Positions 43,888 to 47,675 of a DNA stretch of 47,675 bases are shown in pieces (within the stretch, counting starts at the first letter, position 1; every line of letters starts with the position of its first letter). The notes below the pieces were generated by a model, which was given only the letters and a program-made list of their open reading frames with translations, was not told where the DNA came from and did not search any database. The stretch is from Salsipaludibacter albus (GTDB lineage: Bacteria; Actinomycetota; Nitriliruptoria; Nitriliruptorales; Nitriliruptoraceae): positions 1 to 47,675 of the forward strand of contig NZ_JAHOPH010000029.1 of the NCBI RefSeq assembly GCF_019798055.1. The letters run 5' to 3'. Position numbers and translations under genes: made by a program.

Positions 43888-43938
43888 CGTCGATGGTCGC
43901 ACCGGCGGCCCACGACGAGCCCGTGACCGGGAGGCAGG

Positions 43939-45390
43939 ATGGGAACCGACGCGACCGGGGCCGGCCGGCTCTGGGGGGCACGCCTGCAGGCCGCGCCGGC
44001 CGACGCGGCATGGGCACTGGGCGTGTCCACGGCCGTCGACGGTCGACTGTGGCGCCAGGACCTCGCCGGCTCGCGTGCGCACGCGGGCGAACTGCACCGC
44101 ATCGGCGTGCTGGACGACGCCGAGCACGATCGGTTGCTCGCCGCGCTCGACCGGTGCGCCGACCTGTTCGCCGACGAGGCGTTCCCCTTCCGGGACGACG
44201 ACGAGGACGTCCACGGGGCGATCGAGCGCTGGCTGGTCGACGACCTCGGGCCCCTCGGCGGCAAGCTGCGGGCCGGCCGTTCCCGCAACGACCAGATCGC
44301 CAACGACCTGCGGCTGTACCTCAAGGACGCCACCACCGGCGTCGTGGCGGGGATCCGGGGGGTCCAGCGCGCCCTGCTCGACCAGGCGGAGGTCCACCTG
44401 GGCACCGACGACCGGCCGGCCACGCTGGCCCCGGGGATGACCCACCTGCAGCGGGGCCAGCCCGTGCTGCTGTCGCACCTGCTGCTCGCCTGGGTCTGGA
44501 TGCTCGAGCGTGACGCCGGGAGGTTCCTCGACGCCCGGGCGCGCATCGACGAGTCCGTCCTGGGCTCGGGCGCACTGGCCGGGCTGACCCTCGACCTCGA
44601 CCCGGCCGCCTACGCCGCGTCGCTGGGGTTCGCACGGGTGGCACCGAACTCGATGGACGCGGTCGCCGCCCGCGACGGGGCCACGGAGTTCCTGGCAGCG
44701 GCGGCGATCCTGTCGGTGACCTGCTCGCGCATCGGTGAGGAGCTCGTGCTGTGGTCGACCGCGGAGTTCGGCTACGCCCGGGTCGGGGACGCCTTCTCGA
44801 CCGGCTCGTCGATCATGCCGCAGAAGCGCAACCCCGACATCGCCGAGCTCGTCCGGGGCAAGACCGGTCGGGTCGTCGGCGACCTCGTCGCCCTCCTGAC
44901 GACCGTCAAGGGGCTGCCGATGACCTACAACCGCGACCTCCAGGAGGACAAGGAGCCGGTGTTCGACGCGGTCGACACGCTCGAACTGGTCCTGCCCGCG
45001 CTGGCCGGGACGATCGCGTCGCTGCAGTTCGACGTCGATCGGCTGGCGACGGCGGCCGCCGGGGGGTTCTCGCTGGCGACCGACCTCGCCGAGGAGCTGG
45101 TCCGCCGTGGCGTGCCGTTCCGCGACGCCCACGAGGTCGTGGGCGGGCTGGTGCGCCGGGCCGAGCAGGCCGGCGTGGACCTGGACGGGCTCGACCCGGC
45201 AGTGATCGCCGATGCGCACGATGCGCTCGACACCTCGGTGGCGGAGCTGCTGGACGTGCGCGCGGCGGTCGAGCGACGGGACGCCTCGCTCGGGACGGCC
45301 CCCGGCAGTGTCCGGGTGCAGTTGGAGCACGCACGCCGGCTGGTCGGTGCGCAGTCCGACGACCGTCCGGGCCGCGAGGGGGGTGCCTGA
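43939..45390 (+). CDS. argH: Argininosuccinate lyase
   Basis: Last step of arginine synthesis, releasing fumarate. The 483-residue fumarase/aspartase-superfamily enzyme shows AGRSRNDQIANDLRLYLK, APGMTHLQRGQPV, the signature GSSIMPQKRNPD with its flexible active-site Ser, and LPMTYNRDLQEDKEP. The C-terminal tail of about 20 residues is extra. GGGAGGCAGG precedes ATG 43939. It stands about 8 kb from argG, with its own promoter, instead of directly behind it. The stop shares bases with the polX ATG. Confidence 0.97.
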   Translation: MGTDATGAGRLWGARLQAAPADAAWALGVSTAVDGRLWRQDLAGSRAHAGELHRIGVLDDAEHDRLLAALDRCADLFADEAFPFRDDDEDVHGAIERWLVDDLGPLGGKLRAGRSRNDQIANDLRLYLKDATTGVVAGIRGVQRALLDQAEVHLGTDDRPATLAPGMTHLQRGQPVLLSHLLLAWVWMLERDAGRFLDARARIDESVLGSGALAGLTLDLDPAAYAASLGFARVAPNSMDAVAARDGATEFLAAAAILSVTCSRIGEELVLWSTAEFGYARVGDAFSTGSSIMPQKRNPDIAELVRGKTGRVVGDLVALLTTVKGLPMTYNRDLQEDKEPVFDAVDTLELVLPALAGTIASLQFDVDRLATAAAGGFSLATDLAEELVRRGVPFRDAHEVVGGLVRRAEQAGVDLDGLDPAVIADAHDALDTSVAELLDVRAAVERRDASLGTAPGSVRVQLEHARRLVGAQSDDRPGREGGA

Positions 45391-47144
45391 TGCCGCGGAC
45401 CAACGACGACGTCGCGGCGGCCCTGGACGAGCTCGCCCGGCTGACCAAGGTCGACGAGCAGGACCCGAACTCGTTCCGGGTCCGGGCCTACGAGCGGGCC
45501 GCCCGCGCCGTCGAGTCCCTGTCGACCGACGTGACCGACATGAGTGCCTCGGCCCTGGCCAAGGTCTCGGGCATCGGGAAGTCCACGGCAGCGAAGATCC
45601 GCCAGTTCGTCGACGACGGCCACATCGACAAGCTCGAGTCCCTGCGCGAGAAGTACCCACCGGGGCAGTTGCAGCTGTTGCAGGTCCCGGGGCTGGGTCC
45701 CAAGATGCTCGGGCTGCTGGACGAGGTGCTGGGCGTGCGCGACCTCGACGGCCTGCGTGGCGCGATCGCCGACGGCAGCTTCGCGGACCTGCCCGGACTG
45801 GGCGACAAGACCGCCGAGAACCTCGCCAAGGCGATCGAACGGATGCACCTCGCGTCCAAGACGTCGCGCAGACCGGTCGCCGAGGTGCTGCCCGTCGCCG
45901 AGCGGCTGGTCGCCGACCTCGCCGACCTGGACGCGGTCGAGGAGGTGGCCTGGGCCGGGTCCCTGCGCCGCTTCCGCGAGACGATCGGGGACGTGGACCT
46001 GTTGGCCACGCTCGCCGACGGTGCGGACGCCGAGGACGTGATGGCGGCGTTCCGCGACCACGACCTGGCCGCTGAGGTGGTGGGGTCGGGAACCACCAAG
46101 ACCTCGATCGTGACCCGGGACGGACTGTCGGTCGACCTGCGTGTCGTCCCCCCGGCGTCGTTCGGGGCGGCACTGGTGTACTTCACCGGCTCCAAGGCCC
46201 ACAACATCGCCCTGCGCCAACGGGCGATCGAGCGAGGCTGGAAGCTGTCGGAGTACGACCTGGCCGATGCCGAGTCCGGGGAGGTCGTTGCCGGGGCGAC
46301 CGAGGAGGAGGTCTACGCGGCCCTGGACCTCGCCTGGGTCACGCCCGAGCTGCGCGAGGACGTCGGGGAGGTGCAGCGCGCCGCCGAGGACACGCTGCCG
46401 GAGCGTGTCGAGGTGGCCCACCTGCGTGGCGACCTGCACGTCCACACCGACTGGTCCGGCGACGGTCGCGAGACCCTCGACGCGATGGTGGCCGCCCTGG
46501 TGGAGCGCGGGCTGGACTACGCGGCGATCACCGACCACGCCGAGGACCTGCGGATCAACGGGATCTCGCGCGAGGGGATGCTCGAGCAGCGCCGCGTGCT
46601 GCGGGCACTGGAGGAGTCGCGCGGGGACATCCGGCTGTTCCACGGCACCGAGCTCAACATCGGGGTGGACGGCTCGCTGGACTACGACCAGGACTTCCTC
46701 GACCGGTTCGACTTCTGCGTGGCGTCGGTGCACAGCCACTTCACGCGGCCGGTCGCCGAGCAGACCGAGCGACTGGTCACGGCGATCCGCAATCCTGCCG
46801 TCAACGTCATCGGGCACCTGACCGGCCGCAAGCTCGGACGGCGGCCCGGCATCGAGCTCGACCTCGAGCCGGTGTTCGCCGCCTGCGTCGAGACCGGCAC
46901 CGCGCTGGAGATGAACGCCGCACTGCCCCGCCTCGACGCGAGCGTCGACGTCGTCCGGGCCGGGATCGAGGCCGGGGTCACGTTCGTGATCTCGACCGAC
47001 TCGCACGCGATCCGGGAGCTCGACCGGGCACGCCACGGCGCCGCCCAGGCCCGCCGCGCCGGTCTCGCCCCCGACGGCATCGCCAACACCCGGCCCACGG
47101 CTGATTTCGAAGACTGGGTGGCATCTGTCCGGAGCGGGGGATGA
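45390..47144 (+). CDS. polX: DNA polymerase X with PHP domain
   Basis: A 584-residue bacterial PolX for gap filling in base-excision repair. N-terminal 8-kDa and fingers regions contain two helix-hairpin-helix elements (KVSGIGKSTAAKI, VPGLGPKMLGLL, LPGLGDKTAENL); the palm has the metal pair Asp201/Asp203 in GDVDLL; from about residue 348 the PHP domain begins (DLHVHTDWSGDG, ITDHAEDL, GTELNI, STDSHAIREL) and is expected to give 3' exonuclease activity. The C terminus ends [22 protein letters not shown], and a second copy of that tail follows at 47201. Coupled to argH by TGATG. Confidence 0.96.
   Translation: MPRTNDDVAAALDELARLTKVDEQDPNSFRVRAYERAARAVESLSTDVTDMSASALAKVSGIGKSTAAKIRQFVDDGHIDKLESLREKYPPGQLQLLQVPGLGPKMLGLLDEVLGVRDLDGLRGAIADGSFADLPGLGDKTAENLAKAIERMHLASKTSRRPVAEVLPVAERLVADLADLDAVEEVAWAGSLRRFRETIGDVDLLATLADGADAEDVMAAFRDHDLAAEVVGSGTTKTSIVTRDGLSVDLRVVPPASFGAALVYFTGSKAHNIALRQRAIERGWKLSEYDLADAESGEVVAGATEEEVYAALDLAWVTPELREDVGEVQRAAEDTLPERVEVAHLRGDLHVHTDWSGDGRETLDAMVAALVERGLDYAAITDHAEDLRINGISREGMLEQRRVLRALEESRGDIRLFHGTELNIGVDGSLDYDQDFLDRFDFCVASVHSHFTRPVAEQTERLVTAIRNPAVNVIGHLTGRKLGRRPGIELDLEPVFAACVETGTALEMNAALPRLDASVDVVRAGIEAGVTFVISTDSHAIRELDRARHGAAQARRAGLAPDGIANTRPTADFEDWVASVRSGG
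47077..47093 (+). repeat. 17-bp direct repeat in the polX tail, copy 1
   Basis: GCATCGCCAACACCCGG inside the polX coding end; identical to 47202-47218, 125 bp downstream. Confidence 0.9.
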
Positions 47145-47266
47145 CGGCAGGAACGCGACGTTGCGAGCGAAGCGAGCAACTCGAACGCGCCCGGAGGGCG
47201 CGCATCGCCAACACCCGGTCTTTGCGCGACTTCGAGACCTGGGTCGCAGCGGTGCGCGCAGGGTGA
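47141..47266 (+). CDS. Short ORF ending in a copy of the PolX C terminus
   Basis: ATG 47141 overlaps the polX stop (ATGA) and opens a 41-codon frame. Its first half crosses a palindromic segment (encoding [15 protein letters not shown]), and its second half reads [21 protein letters not shown], closely matching the PolX end IANTRPTADFEDWVASVRSG. The copy is in a different frame from polX. It is either a remnant of a tail duplication or allele exchange, or a translated small peptide; I favour a remnant. Confidence 0.4.
   Translation: MTAGTRRCERSEQLERARRARIANTRSLRDFETWVAAVRAG
47157..47204 (+). repeat. Palindromic repeat element between polX tail copies
   Basis: GTTGC (47160-47164) pairs with GCAAC (47176-47180) across GAGCGAAGCGA, and CGCGCCC (about 47187-47193) pairs with GGGCGCG across GGA. 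The GCGAGCGAAGCGAGC core is the type of dispersed palindrome seen in GC-rich genomes. Confidence 0.6.
47202..47218 (+). repeat. 17-bp direct repeat of the polX tail, copy 2
   Basis: GCATCGCCAACACCCGG, exact copy of 47077-47093; downstream bases are diverged at DNA level but encode a similar peptide. Confidence 0.9.
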
Positions 47267-47288
47267 TGGGTCCGTCCCCGGGCGCGAC

Positions 47289-47675
47289 GTGAGCGAGGTC
47301 GACTGGTCAGGTCCCTCGGCTGACCTGCTCGACGGCCCGGTCGAGCAGGTCGCTCCCCGGCTGCTGGGCATGGAATTGTCGGTGGCCCACGACGAGGCGC
47401 CGGTGACCGTGCGCATCGAGGAGGTCGAGGCCTACGACCGCGACGATCCGGCGTCCCACACCTTCCGTGGCCCGACCGCACGCAATCGCGTCATGTTCGG
47501 ACCACCGGGGCACCTGTACGTCTATCGCAGCCACGGCATCCACCTGTGCGCCAACGTGGTGTGTGGGCCCGACGGTCACGGGGCGGCCGTGCTCCTGCGG
47601 GGCGGGGTCGTCGTGGCCGGACGCGCGCTGGCGGTGGCGCGTCGGGCCGGTCGTGACGGCGACGGGTGGCTGGCC
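47289..47675 (+). CDS. Alkyl-adenine (3-methyladenine) DNA glycosylase, 5' part
   Basis: The frame is open to the window edge; 129 residues are visible. They match the AAG/MPG family: a start with [19 protein letters not shown], the catalytic Glu region [40 protein letters not shown] and GIHLCANVV. It would excise alkylated bases in base-excision repair, the same pathway PolX serves, so the neighbours fit. The start GTG 47289 has only weak ribosome-binding sequence before it. Confidence 0.92.
   Translation, partial: MSEVDWSGPSADLLDGPVEQVAPRLLGMELSVAHDEAPVTVRIEEVEAYDRDDPASHTFRGPTARNRVMFGPPGHLYVYRSHGIHLCANVVCGPDGHGAAVLLRGGVVVAGRALAVARRAGRDGDGWLA

Overview
The window is a 47.7-kb stretch of very GC-rich chromosome with tightly packed genes, many GTG starts and many 4-base ATGA/GTGA stop-start overlaps. 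Gene content and order point to a high-GC actinobacterium: priA-methyltransferases-def-fmt-rsmB-rpe-rib genes, then infC-rpmI-rplT-rRNA methyltransferase-pheS-pheT, then argCJBDFR-argG-argH. From memory this order resembles Mycobacterium and other Actinobacteria. An L20 fused to an acidic tail with a 'sunset'-like domain and an E. coli-type long ArgG suggest a deep-branching lineage (Nitriliruptoria/Euzebya- or Acidimicrobiia-like), but that placement is an inference.

Layout. 1-6222 (+): 3' end of a PriA-like protein, two SAM methyltransferases, def, fmt, rsmB and rpe. Two copies of a 38-bp structured repeat lie between rsmB and rpe. 6219-10014 (+): a two-gene heterodimeric ABC exporter with one degenerate ATP site. 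10070-15210 (+): FMN riboswitch, ribD, ribE, ribBA, ribH and a coupled lipoprotein. A fragment matching the 3' end of ribH lies just after the lipoprotein gene. 15269-17869 (-): a CREST-like membrane protein, a CHRD-domain secreted protein, hisG and hisE. 18134-21220 (+): a small secreted protein, a DUF1844-like protein, a long structured leader with an attenuator-like terminator, infC (probable ATC start), rpmI and the extended rplT, closed by a strong terminator. 21316-21472: two copies of an 83-bp-period palindromic repeat. 21524-28008 (+): SnoaL-like protein, RNA methyltransferase, SDR, pheS, pheT and arfB. 28059-36939 (+): argCJBDF-argR and argG, each transcription unit preceded by a matching ArgR-type box overlapping its -35, then a GNAT protein and a DUF1697 protein. 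37105-40917 (+): a CHAT (caspase-like) protease followed by an alpha/beta hydrolase, the most system-like accessory module here. 40914-43798 (-): TrkH and TrkA potassium uptake. 43939-47675 (+): argH, polX, a short ORF repeating the polX tail, and the start of an alkyl-adenine DNA glycosylase.

How the genes work together. Most of the window is housekeeping: N-terminal formyl-Met processing, rRNA methylation, riboflavin, histidine and arginine synthesis, and translation. The riboflavin genes form one FMN-controlled operon and the arginine genes form ArgR-controlled units, with argR inside the first. Unusual content: the CHAT/hydrolase pair, two families of twin palindromic repeats, two duplicated gene tails (ribH and polX), the attenuator leader and non-standard start of infC, and the composite L20. 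All assignments come from reading the sequence and from family knowledge; no searches were run.
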